Shown: positions 61,001 through 64,000 of the stretch, piece after piece
Layout: every line of letters begins with the position of its first letter
Numbering within the stretch: position 1 is the stretch's first letter
Position numbers and translations under genes: made by a program
From: Limnomonas spitsbergensis
Lineage: Eukaryota; Chlorophyta; Chlorophyceae; Chlamydomonadales
Direction: 5' to 3'
Length of the DNA: 64,000 nt
Assembly (NCBI GenBank): GCA_037349105.1
Contig: JAYJMM010000111.1
Location: forward strand, 1,488,001-1,552,000
The notes under the pieces: generated by a model
Databases searched by the model: none
Told to the model about the DNA's origin: nothing
The model's input: the letters and a program-made list of their open reading frames with translations, nothing else

Positions 61001-64000
61001 AATCGCACACATGTAGGTCACATTTAGCCACACTTGTGTGTCACTTATGAGGGCCACACTTTGAGGTCACTCGTGTGCAGGTGTCGCTTCTATAAGTCAA
61101 GCAGTTCATGCAGCAGACCTACCCTTGCTGGAATCACACACATGTAGGTCACACTTGTATGACACATGTGCATATCACACATGCATGTCACACACATGGT
61201 CACACATATGGTAACGCATGTGACATGTGTGACCAGATATGTGACCACACATGTGACCGTCATACATGACCGGCGTGTGGCAAGTTGTGCATGCATCATG
61301 GTCACGTGGTCATGTGTAATTCACTTGTGGGTCACACAAGTGTGACATAATATCATGGGTCACGCAAGTGTGGCATACTATCGTGGGTCAGCAACTGCAC
61401 AGAGTGCGTTCATGGATGCCCTGAGCTTGCAAGGCTGAAAGTGGTGGCCTGCCAAGTCCCTTCTTTTACGTGGAAATAGGACGGGAGTCCTAAAACATGA
61501 CACGAATGCCTGAACCATGAAACACAGCGGGGGGCAATTGGCCGAAACTCTATACCCTCACCCCGGTGGGGTTGAAGAGGAGGGTTTTTAGGAGGCAGGA
61601 GGGAGCACGTGCCCCGTAAAGTGTGTGGGGGGAAGGGGGGCACATGCCCCGTAAAGTGGAGGGGGGAAGGGGGGCACATGCCCCGTAAAGTGTGTGGGGG
61701 GAAGGGGGGCACATGCCCCGTAAAGTGTGGGGGGGAAGGGGGGCACATGCCCCGTAAAGTGGGGGGGGGAAGGGGGGCACATGCCCCGTAAAGTGGGGGG
61801 GGGAAGGGGGGCACATGCCCCGTAAAGTGGGGGGGGGAAGGGGGGCACATGCCCCGTAAAGTGGGGGGGGGAAGGGGAGCACATGCCCCGTAAAGTGGGG
61901 GGGGGAAGGGGGGCACATGCCCCGTAAAGTGGGGGGGGGAAGGGGAGCACATGCCCCGTAAAGTGGGGGGGGAAGGGGGGCACATGCCCCGTAAAGTGGG
62001 GGGGGGGAAGGGGGGCACATGCCCCGTAAAGTGGGGGGGGGAAGGGGGGCACATGCCCCGTAAAGTGGGGGGGGGAAGGGGGGCACATGCTCCGTAAAGT
62101 GGGGGGTGGAAGGGGGCACATGCCCCGTAAAGTGGGGGGGGGAAGGGGGGCGCATGCCCTGTAAAGTGGGGGGGGGAAGGGGGGCACATGCTCCGTAAAT
62201 TGGGGGGTGGAAGGGGGCACATGCCCCGTAAAGTGGGGAGGAAGGGGGGCACATGCCCCGTAAAGTGGAGGGGGGAAGGGGGGCGCATGCCCTGTACAGC
62301 GGGGGGGGGAAGGGGGGCACATGCTCCGTAAAGTGGGGGGTGGAAGGGGGCACATGCCCCGTAAAGTGGGGGGAGGAAGGGGGGCACATGCTCCGGACAT
62401 GGAAGAGGGGGGGGGGCACATTCCGCACGTTCGTACAAACATGCTTGGATACAAAAAAGCCTTTGAGCATCAGGGCGCGACTGGCCAAGCTCGGTGTCAT
62501 GCCCCGGACATGGAGGAGGGAGGGGGGCACATGGAGGAGGGAGGGGGGAACATCCGCACATGGCAGAGGTAGGGGGCACATGGAGGAGGGAGGGGGCACA
62601 TGGAGGAGGGAGGGGGGCACATGGAGGAGGGAGGGGGGAACATGGAGGAGGGAGGGGGGCACATGTAGGAGGAAGGGGGGCACATGGAGGAGGGAGGGGG
62701 GCACATGGAGGAGGGAGGGGGCACATGGAGGAGGGAGGGGGGAACATGGAGGAGGGAGGGGGGGAACATGGAGGAGGGAGGGGGGGACATGGAGGAGGGA
62801 GGGGGGAACATGGAGGAGGGAGGGGGGAACATGGAGGAGGGAGGGGGGAACATGGAGGAGGGAGGGGCACATGGAGGAGGGAAGGGGGCACATGGAGGAA
62901 GGAGGGGGGCACATGGAGGAGGGAGGGGGCACATGGAGGAGGGAGGGGGCACATGGAGGAGGGAGGGGGGCACATGGAGGAGGGAGGGGGCACATGGAGG
63001 AGGGAGGGGGGGCACATGGTGGAGGGAGGGGGGCACATGGAGGAGGGAGGGGGGCACATGTAGGAGGGAGGGGGCACATGCCCCGTGAAATGGAGGGGAG
63101 GGGTCCCTGTTTCGTTTGGCTGGCTGCACATTGCATTTGTGCAAAATGTGTGACTCCCCCCCTGCTGCCCACTTTCACCTCAGCATATCCCCCATGTTAG
63201 GGTCTGAGGCCACCTCTGGCTAGGAAAAATCATGACTGGTGTGCAGGGCTGCATGCTAGTTACCCCCCCTGATGCCCCCTCCCGCCCCTCTGGACCCCCC
63301 TTGCTTCAAAACTGAGACCACATCTGGCTAGAAAATCATGACAAGTGGACATGGGCCCCCCGCCTGTGTCCCACGGCAGCCCGCCGTATTTTTTTAAGAC
63401 CCCCCTCTGCCCCCCTCCCTGCAGAGTCGATAACACATCTGGCTACCCAGGGGGTCTTTTTTTGACCCCCTCCCACCCCTCGACCCCTCCCACCCCTCTA
63501 CCCCCCTCCCTGCAGGGCCGAGACCACATCTGGCTAGCTAACCATGATGAAGGTGCATGCTGGTTTCCCAGCGAGATATATGAGAACAGCACCATCCTGA
63601 CACACTGGGGAAGGTGTGAACGGGAGGAGTGGATGTGTGAAGATGGGGGGGGGGCACAAGAACAGAACTGCCCCAACACACTGGGGAAGGTGTGAGGGTG
63701 AGGGGGGGGGGGGGGAGGGTAAAGAAAGTGTGGAGGTTTGCGTGCGTGAAATGCGGAAGGGGAGGGGCTTGCACAAAAGTGTGAGGGGGGTGTGAGGTAT
63801 GTACAACGGTGTGAAGGGGGTAAGGGATATGTATGGAAGTGCGAGGGGGGGACGCACTACCCGACATGCAAACCCCTTGTAACCTCATGAACTGTTACAT
63901 GTATCCCCCCCTGTTACCCCTGCAACCCCCTGTAATATGTTATCCCTTCCTTTCACCCCCTGTACTCCACCTGTGATATGTAACTCCCATGTAAGCCCCA
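12792..64000 (+). CDS. EGF-domain exostosin-family (GT47) glycosyltransferase, split gene, 3' end outside window
   Basis: Thirteen plus-strand exons (12792-13049, 15270-15449, 19761-19840, 21952-22021, 22639-22775, 24156-24250, 25161-25246, 25896-25985, 55892-56048, 56657-56770, 57530-57662, 60806-60874, 63516-63613) and one tentative (14129-14195) splice in matching phases into about 520 residues. In order: Gln-rich cytosolic tail, a hydrophobic anchor ([15 protein letters not shown]), EGF-like module 1 ([16 protein letters not shown]), a linker with [12 protein letters not shown], a YGPEGWC segment, EGF-like module 2 ([11 protein letters not shown]), then the exostosin domain with [41 protein letters not shown] and ILTHWGR. 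This is the layout of type II Golgi GT47 enzymes of green algae, which transfer sugars to glycans. Donor sugar and acceptor cannot be inferred. The C-terminal half of the GT domain is beyond the window. The gene spans over 50 kb with about 3% coding. Confidence 0.9.
13050..14128. repeat. GT-rich tandem array in exostosin intron 1
   Basis: From about 13590 to 14110 an imperfect array of GTGTGCATGGCGTGGGTCGT-like units, with variants GTTCGTGTATGTGCATGGTG and CATGTGTGTTCATGGCG; a 62-bp higher unit is visible at 13800-13980. Two partial duplicates of ATGGTGAAA..TACTTACCTTRGGGTGCAC lie at 13090-13190. The open frames across the array are repeat artefacts. Confidence 0.85.
13271..13582 (-). CDS. 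antisense ORF of unknown identity inside exostosin intron 1
   Basis: A 103-codon minus-strand ORF in non-repetitive DNA, starting [18 protein letters not shown] and containing [18 protein letters not shown] and [20 protein letters not shown]. The composition looks protein-like, with alternating beta-strand-like hydrophobic segments as in a propeller repeat, but I do not recognise a family. It may be a fragment of a dispersed gene or element. Confidence 0.28.
   Translation of the reverse strand: MSMYLHLRCSLAALASASCLLLTPHGELVEFDVTRRLGDRCRFQTVQQVQGGARFEHDVIVVWIRYDADEVWIMCGSEGRPIKVWSPAVGGHLAVCLGWSGVH
14129..14195 (+). CDS. tentative exostosin exon 2
   Basis: A 67-nt candidate with acceptor ATTCTAG and a weak GTTTGT donor encodes [18 protein letters not shown] then LFHA. 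Its phases (0 in, 1 out) exactly bridge exon 1 and the exon at 15270, which otherwise do not join. It carries a possible N-glycosylation site (NHT). The donor is poor, so another exon may exist instead. Confidence 0.35.
14200..15269. other. intron sequence with GATC-rich, TTCAGCTAC and AT-rich repeats
   Basis: 14470-14780 holds degenerate repeats of AGCAGCATGAGCTGGATC/AGCTAGATCTAGCAG. 14830-14875 has tandem TTCAGCTACA. 15010-15080 has four copies of GGCCAATATATAAATAAT-like 22-24-mers. 15090-15240 has CCCTAAACC motifs. No exon is supported here. Confidence 0.75.
15270..15449 (+). CDS. exostosin gene exon 3: start of EGF-like module 1
   Basis: A 180-nt exon, acceptor CCCCACAG and donor GCGG|GTGAGA, encoding [36 protein letters not shown], then [15 protein letters not shown] and TGQCDCPAG. 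The cysteine spacing C.NGCSN.G.C.....C.C is the EGF-like pattern, finished in the next exon. Confidence 0.92.
15450..15905. repeat. G-rich degenerate repeats after exon 3 donor
   Basis: Degenerate units of GGGGAGCGGGGGGCAGG and GCAGAGGCGTAGGGG follow the donor GTGAGAGCAGGGGATGGG immediately. They may derive from it. Nothing else is seen. Confidence 0.8.
16255..17635. repeat. 29-30-bp poly-G minisatellite
   Basis: About 47 copies of TTGCCTGTTGGGGTGCATGGA followed by a run of 8-11 G. Variation is mainly in G-run length and in a few substitutions (GGGG to TGAGG in the middle). It lies in exostosin intron 3. Its long frames on both strands are periodic and not coding. Confidence 0.96.
17640..18008. 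other. non-repetitive intron sequence
   Basis: No tandem repeat, exon or RNA gene seen. Confidence 0.5.
18009..18158. repeat. 58-bp inverted repeat (hairpin) with 34-bp loop
   Basis: The arm at 18009-18066 (starting CCGTACTCCTCAGAGAAAGG) is the reverse complement of 18101-18158 with four mismatches, all transitions. The right arm overlaps the end of the antisense ORF at 18126-18659. Confidence 0.95.
18126..18659 (-). CDS. antisense 177-codon ORF of unknown function
   Basis: A minus-strand ORF with ATG at 18659 and TGA at 18126 in non-repetitive sequence. It starts [17 protein letters not shown], has a polar Asp/Asn-rich first half ([17 protein letters not shown]), a Ser-rich region ([18 protein letters not shown]) and a Val/Thr-rich low-complexity end. 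The frame stays open upstream of the ATG. I recognise no family; it could be an exon of a nested gene or a transposable-element remnant. The end lies in the inverted repeat. Confidence 0.35.
   Translation of the reverse strand: MNKHGEQEAVACPPVPGSNPYQCNKQIDRDDLSGTQVDQLEGSKLEDNQRYGNPYNDKDDIISWPWTKGLNSVTKLETISQNKAFSHMSRRSSMTSVSTYYSEYGLSMQLENLVDSVIDMEMAVPVAAVVDVPVAVLEDVPTTRATTTTWTTTTREVARGVARVDPWPYSSEKSHMG
18660..19760. other. intron sequence with CCCTAAA motifs and a partial duplication
   Basis: 18925-19095 contains CCCTAAACCC and CCCTTAACCC motifs. 19128-19175 and 19580-19625 are diverged copies (GATTGTAGGAGCCAC / GATTGCAGGAACCAC). No exon is seen before 19761. Confidence 0.6.
19761..19840 (+). 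CDS. exostosin gene exon 4: end of EGF-like module 1
   Basis: An 80-nt exon, acceptor GCGATGCAG, donor CCACG|GTGAGA, encoding [14 protein letters not shown] then [18 protein letters not shown] supplies the last EGF cysteine. The exon end and donor are the founder of the following 48-bp array. Confidence 0.9.
19841..20795. repeat. 48-bp array built from the exon 4 donor
   Basis: About 20 copies of a 48-bp unit that includes GGGGAACGTCACCACG|GTGAGAGG, the exact end of exon 4 plus its donor. Variants include CACGTTGAGAGG and CACGCTGAGAGG, in which the donor GT is kept but shifted or lost. The long frames seen on both strands are due to the 48-bp period. Confidence 0.96.
20800..21060. other. short non-repetitive intron segment
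   Basis: A GC-rich stretch (CCGGCCTCCCCCTCCTGGAC) with no splice-consistent exon, then a G run at 20944. No feature can be supported. Confidence 0.5.
21069..21951. repeat. 57-bp array between two copies of the exon 5 start
   Basis: It opens with a copy of the exon 5 acceptor and start (CATTCAG|GGCCATATGGATACC) and continues with about 14 units of 57-60 bp containing CAAGATTCCCCTGCACCTGC and CCAAACCCTTAACCATGAGA, ending at the true acceptor CCATTTAG. Confidence 0.94.
21952..22021 (+). CDS. exostosin gene exon 5
   Basis: A 70-nt exon, acceptor CCATTTAG, donor CCCAG|GTGGGC, encoding [16 protein letters not shown] then WMASRCP. Phase 0 in, 1 out, matching both neighbours. A copy of its first half ([13 protein letters not shown]) with a CATTCAG acceptor lies at 21069, upstream of a 57-bp array. 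Confidence 0.87.
22022..22638. repeat. intron 5 with three copies of the exon 6 acceptor region
   Basis: CCCTCGCTGACAATCATCG..TTTAG (about 22430), CCTTGCTGACGACCATCG..GCTTAG (about 22545) and CCCTCGCTGAGAAGCATCCTG..TTTCCAG (22605-22638) are copies of one acceptor region; only the last leads into exon 6. 22022-22400 is otherwise unique and shows no gene. Confidence 0.75.
22639..22775 (+). CDS. exostosin gene exon 6
   Basis: A 137-nt exon, acceptor CTTTCCAG, donor AGGAAG|GTGAGC, encoding [33 protein letters not shown] then [13 protein letters not shown]. The CD....CYC and GSPPGTPP segments are recalled from green-algal exostosin-like proteins. Its 3' two thirds and donor are tandemly repeated downstream. 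Confidence 0.92.
22776..23600. repeat. 125-bp array of exon 6 3' part plus donor
   Basis: Six further copies, at exact 125-bp spacing (GTGAGCGGACTT at 22776, 22901, 23026, 23151, 23276, 23401, 23526), of the exon segment from CACATCCCCCC to GAGGAAG|GTGAGC, with an incomplete last copy at 23590. Linkers read TTGTTGCCACTGTGAAATG and then TAGCTGGGG. Confidence 0.97.
23690..24155. repeat. intron 6: triplicated exon 7 acceptor, GTACCG and TTTCAAACC repeats
   Basis: CCTGCGCAG|ACACGGTGG (23701) and CCTGCTCAG|ACGGTGTAG (23927) copy the true acceptor CTGCTCAG|ACGGTGGAG (24155/24156). Between them lie GTACCG-rich sequence (23785-23915) and a 14-bp array CAATTTCAAACCCT (23985-24135). Confidence 0.85.
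24156..24250 (+). CDS. exostosin gene exon 7
   Basis: A 95-nt exon, acceptor CTGCTCAG, donor AGAGG|GTGAGT, encoding [16 protein letters not shown] then [15 protein letters not shown]. The phase-2 end pairs with exon 8 to give Gly. Acceptor copies lie upstream (23.70 and 23.93 kb) and two exon copies downstream. Confidence 0.87.
24251..25160. repeat. intron 7: exon 7 copies then exon 8 acceptor copies
   Basis: Two diverged copies of exon 7 (ATGGAGAGTCTCTACGGC at 24291 and ATGGAGGGTCTCTACGGC at 24396) follow the donor. Upstream of exon 8 are copies of its start: CAGCTGCGGCTGCTACATCA at about 24913 and CAGCTGCGGCTTCTATATCG at about 24975, plus short CCAGCTGCC pieces to 25125. 24540-24830 shows nothing else. 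Confidence 0.85.
25161..25246 (+). CDS. exostosin gene exon 8: start of EGF-like module 2
   Basis: An 86-nt exon, acceptor TCTCCAG, donor CCACG|GTGAGT, encoding [18 protein letters not shown] then [11 protein letters not shown]. Partial copies of its acceptor and first codons precede it (24.91-25.12 kb), and a copy of its last codons and donor follows at 25.33-25.37 kb. Confidence 0.92.
25247..25640. repeat. intron 8: exon 8 donor copy and CCGAAACCCTAAAT repeats
   Basis: GGCATCAACCAGTGCAGTGG followed by CACG|GTGAGC at 25337-25366 copies the exon 8 end. It is followed by degenerate telomere-like CCGAAACCCTAAATCC repeats to 25620. 25640-25895 is unique, ending at the exon 9 acceptor. Confidence 0.85.
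25896..25985 (+). CDS. exostosin gene exon 9: end of EGF-like module 2
   Basis: A 90-nt exon, acceptor CACTGCAG, donor GCCAG|GTATGG, encoding [18 protein letters not shown] then [11 protein letters not shown]. With exon 8 it gives the EGF pattern C...C.....C....C.C........C. The GEEMEP end and donor recur four times in the next intron. Confidence 0.93.
25986..26450. repeat. four copies of the exon 9 donor at about 100-bp spacing
   Basis: GGAGATGGAGCCAG|GTGAGG (26149/26150), GGAGATGGAACCGG|GTGAAT (26252), GGAGATGGAGCTAG|GTGATG (26349/26350) and GGAGATCGAGCCAG|GTGAGG (26445/26446) repeat the end of exon 9. A perfect hairpin overlaps the first copy. Confidence 0.93.
26080..26143. repeat. perfect 29-bp hairpin with 6-nt loop
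   Basis: The left arm 26080-26108 (CCATCTCCCCCCTCTCTCCA onward) pairs without mismatch with 26115-26143; the loop is ATATTT. The right arm includes the GGGGGGAGATGG of the copied exon 9 end. Confidence 0.97.
26451..26771. other. unique intron sequence before the giant array
   Basis: GTACGG/GTGCCGTATTGC-like short repeats at 26630-26750; no exon seen. Confidence 0.5.
26772..55880. repeat. 45-bp minisatellite, about 29 kb and about 645 copies, in exostosin intron 9
   Basis: The consensus unit is CCCTCCATACCGAAATCTGC then TTCACACATCATGCCCCCCT and ACCTG. Four sites vary as two-state switches: CTG/CTC, AAATCT/AAACCT, CACAC/CAAAC and CATCATG/CATCGTG. Units are most diverged at both ends (GCCCCGCACCCTC versions at 26.77-26.95 kb; CTTACCTTTTCTCC at 55.84 kb). 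The array runs into the real acceptor CATCATGCCCTCCCCTGCAG, which it resembles, so it looks like an amplified acceptor region. All three plus frames are open over long stretches only because the unit is 45 bp and has no stop. Confidence 0.98.
55892..56048 (+). CDS. exostosin gene exon 10: start of the GT47 domain
   Basis: A 157-nt exon directly after the 29-kb minisatellite, acceptor CCCCTGCAG, donor CACAG|GTATTG. It encodes [30 protein letters not shown] then [17 protein letters not shown] and [13 protein letters not shown] is the typical opening of exostosin domains. Phase 1 in matches exon 9 across about 30 kb of intron. Confidence 0.95.
56049..56656. repeat. intron 10: copies of exon 10 donor and exon 11 acceptor
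   Basis: After CAGTACAAGATTCACAG|GTATTG come four diverged copies: ACAGTACAGGATCTACCCGG (56113), ACAGTACAATATCCACATGT (56153), GCAGGACGAGTTTCACATGT (56190) and ACAGTACAATATCTACATGT (56231), each followed by ATTGCC- or ACTGCC-like sequence. Upstream of exon 11, GTTGCGTCCTACCGCAAACT (56579) copies its acceptor region. Confidence 0.82.
56657..56770 (+). CDS. exostosin gene exon 11
   Basis: A 114-nt exon, acceptor ATACCGTAG, donor AACACAG|GTGGGC, encoding [18 protein letters not shown] then [19 protein letters not shown]. The Y..E..LHE.LL.S.HR pattern matches GT47 proteins. Its end plus donor is repeated at least five times downstream. Confidence 0.93.
56771..57529. repeat. intron 11: repeated exon 11 donor and AACCCT-rich DNA
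   Basis: GTGCTCCTGCAGAGTGAACA followed by CAG|GTGGGCGACRC appears again at about 56819, 56906 (CAA for CAG), 56979 and 57048, separated by CCCTAAACCC sequences. 57090-57520 is degenerate GGGTTTAGG and GAACCCT motifs with no exon. Confidence 0.92.
57530..57662 (+). CDS. exostosin gene exon 12
   Basis: A 133-nt exon, acceptor GTGTCTCAG, donor GTGGAA|GTATGT, encoding [36 protein letters not shown] then [18 protein letters not shown] is the best-known GT47 signature. An internal GTGAGT at about 57640 is a rival donor but would break the phase with exon 13. Confidence 0.94.
57663..58720. other. intron 12, first part: dispersed repeat and unique sequence
   Basis: 57783-57950 matches 11570-11710 in pieces. 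57950-58080 has four CCCCGTAACAAA units. 58240-58262 is a (GTCC)n microsatellite. The rest appears unique, with no recognisable exon. Confidence 0.65.
58720..59335. repeat. degenerate GGCCGCC-GGGGGG-CC-AAAA repeats
   Basis: About ten diverged units of roughly 60 bp: a GGCCGCCCGGGGGG-like block, then CCGCCAAAA-like, then GATTAAATTT-like. It is old and degenerate compared with the other arrays. Confidence 0.85.
59336..59690. other. intron sequence without a recognisable feature
   Basis: A G run near 59530-59545 and otherwise unique DNA. No exon seen. Confidence 0.5.
59690..60230. repeat. interstitial CCCTAAA array with a stray exon 11 donor copy
   Basis: It starts with CACAGGTGGGCGACACAGTA, the exon 11 donor context, about 2.9 kb away from that exon. 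It continues as CCCTAAACCC and CACGCCTACA repeats. This is internal to a gene, not a chromosome end. Confidence 0.9.
60330..60600. repeat. four copies of a unit of about 70 bp with AAACCTGAGCCCTGG
   Basis: AAACCTGAGCCCTGGGTGA..ACCCTGAAGCCCT..GTCAGGGTTAGGGTTCAGG repeats from 60358 to about 60600. Confidence 0.88.
60806..60874 (+). CDS. exostosin gene exon 13
   Basis: A 69-nt exon, phase 0-0, acceptor CTCTGCAG, donor ACACAT|GTAAGT, encoding [17 protein letters not shown] then YWNRTH. It corresponds to the helix before the GRDH motif in GT47 proteins. Two copies of its last half with the donor follow at 60.97-61.02 and 61.10-61.15 kb. Confidence 0.9.
60875..61405. repeat. intron 13: copies of exon 13 end and CACATGTG-rich DNA
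   Basis: TCCAGCAGACCTACCCATAT followed by TGGAATCGCACACAT|GTAGGT (60978-61020) and GCAGCAGACCTACCCTTGCT followed by GGAATCACACACAT|GTAGGT (61110-61150) are copies of the exon 13 end and donor. Palindromic TCACACATGTGTGAC-like motifs fill 61150-61400. Confidence 0.9.
61410..61605. other. short unique intron segment
   Basis: Non-repetitive and no exon seen. Confidence 0.5.
61606..62400. repeat. 34-bp array GCACATGCCCCGTAAAGTGG plus poly-G
   Basis: About 23 copies of a 34-39-bp unit differing in G-run length, with the variants TGCTCCGTAAAG and TGCCCTGTA. The Pro-rich minus-strand frames are periodic artefacts. Confidence 0.96.
62505..63090. repeat. 20-22-bp array CATGGAGGAGGGAGGGGGG
   Basis: About 26 copies of GGGGGCACATGGAGGAGGGA with small variants. 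Both ends carry a CATGCCCCG fragment of the previous array, so the two arrays are related; about 100 bp of unique DNA (62402-62500) separates them. Confidence 0.95.
63185..63515. repeat. three copies of the exon 14 start
   Basis: TGAGGCCACCTCTGGCTAGG (63206), TGAGACCACATCTGGCTAGA (63315) and TCGATAACACATCTGGCTAC (63427, after CCCTCCCTGCAG) copy the exon start GGCCGAGACCACATCTGGCT. Each is preceded by a C/T-rich tract; only the copy at 63516 keeps the long reading frame. Confidence 0.9.
63516..63613 (+). CDS. exostosin gene exon 14: GRDH motif
   Basis: A 98-nt exon, acceptor CCCTGCAG, donor GGAAG|GTGTGA, encoding [18 protein letters not shown] then [19 protein letters not shown] and the IL.HWGR-type strand are core GT47 signatures. 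The gene must continue to the right, since the rest of the transferase domain is not in the window. Confidence 0.94.
63614..64000. repeat. intron 14: donor copy and GTGTGAGGGG repeats
   Basis: CAACACACTGGGGAAG|GTGTGAGGG at 63674-63698 copies the exon 14 end and donor. Imperfect GTGTGAGGGGGTGTGAGGTA and CCCCCTGTTA-type repeats reach the right edge. Confidence 0.85.

Noticed and set aside
61410..63178. 573-, 542- and 288-codon Pro-rich ORFs on the minus strand
   Set aside because: Artefacts of the 34-bp and 21-bp G-rich arrays inside exostosin intron 13.

Overview
The window looks like nuclear DNA of a green-lineage eukaryote, most likely a repeat-rich prasinophyte-type alga such as Cymbomonas (the genus is an inference). 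The reasons are GT-AG introns with matching phases, plant-type TTTAGGG/CCCTAAA motifs scattered through the introns, and an EGF-domain exostosin of the kind known from green algae. There is no sign of bacterial gene organisation, rRNA, tRNA or CRISPR. I estimate that less than 5% of the 64 kb is coding.

Two split genes lie head to head. On the minus strand, from about 12.26 kb down to the left edge, nine exons (the first tentative) encode an ADP-ribosylglycohydrolase-fold protein of the crystallin J1 type. About 360 codons are visible, and the gene continues past base 1 because its last visible exon ends in a splice donor. On the plus strand, from 12.79 kb to beyond 63.61 kb, 13 exons (plus one tentative) encode about 520 residues of a type II membrane protein with two EGF-like modules and the N-terminal part of a GT47 exostosin glycosyltransferase domain. 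The C-terminal part lies beyond the right edge. All exon phases agree across the introns, except at tentative plus exon 2 and at the acceptor of the last minus exon. About 535 bp separate the two predicted start codons and probably hold a shared divergent promoter.

Nearly all the rest is intron made of tandem repeats. These include a 45-bp minisatellite of about 29 kb (26.77-55.88 kb, about 645 copies) inside one exostosin intron. The main observation is that, in intron after intron and on both strands, the repeats are copies of the adjacent splice junction. Either the last bases of an exon plus its GT donor are repeated into the intron, or the pyrimidine tract and AG acceptor plus the first exon bases are repeated upstream of the true exon. 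Unit sizes include 13, 48, 57, 78, 95 and 125 bp, which suggests that introns here grow by local reduplication of their own borders.

Other items are two hairpins (58-bp arms at 18.0-18.16 kb; a perfect 29-bp stem at 26.08-26.14 kb), two antisense ORFs of unknown identity inside exostosin introns, one diverged dispersed repeat shared by both gene neighbourhoods, and G-rich arrays. The very long open frames over the arrays (up to 6578 codons) are repeat artefacts and are not annotated as genes.
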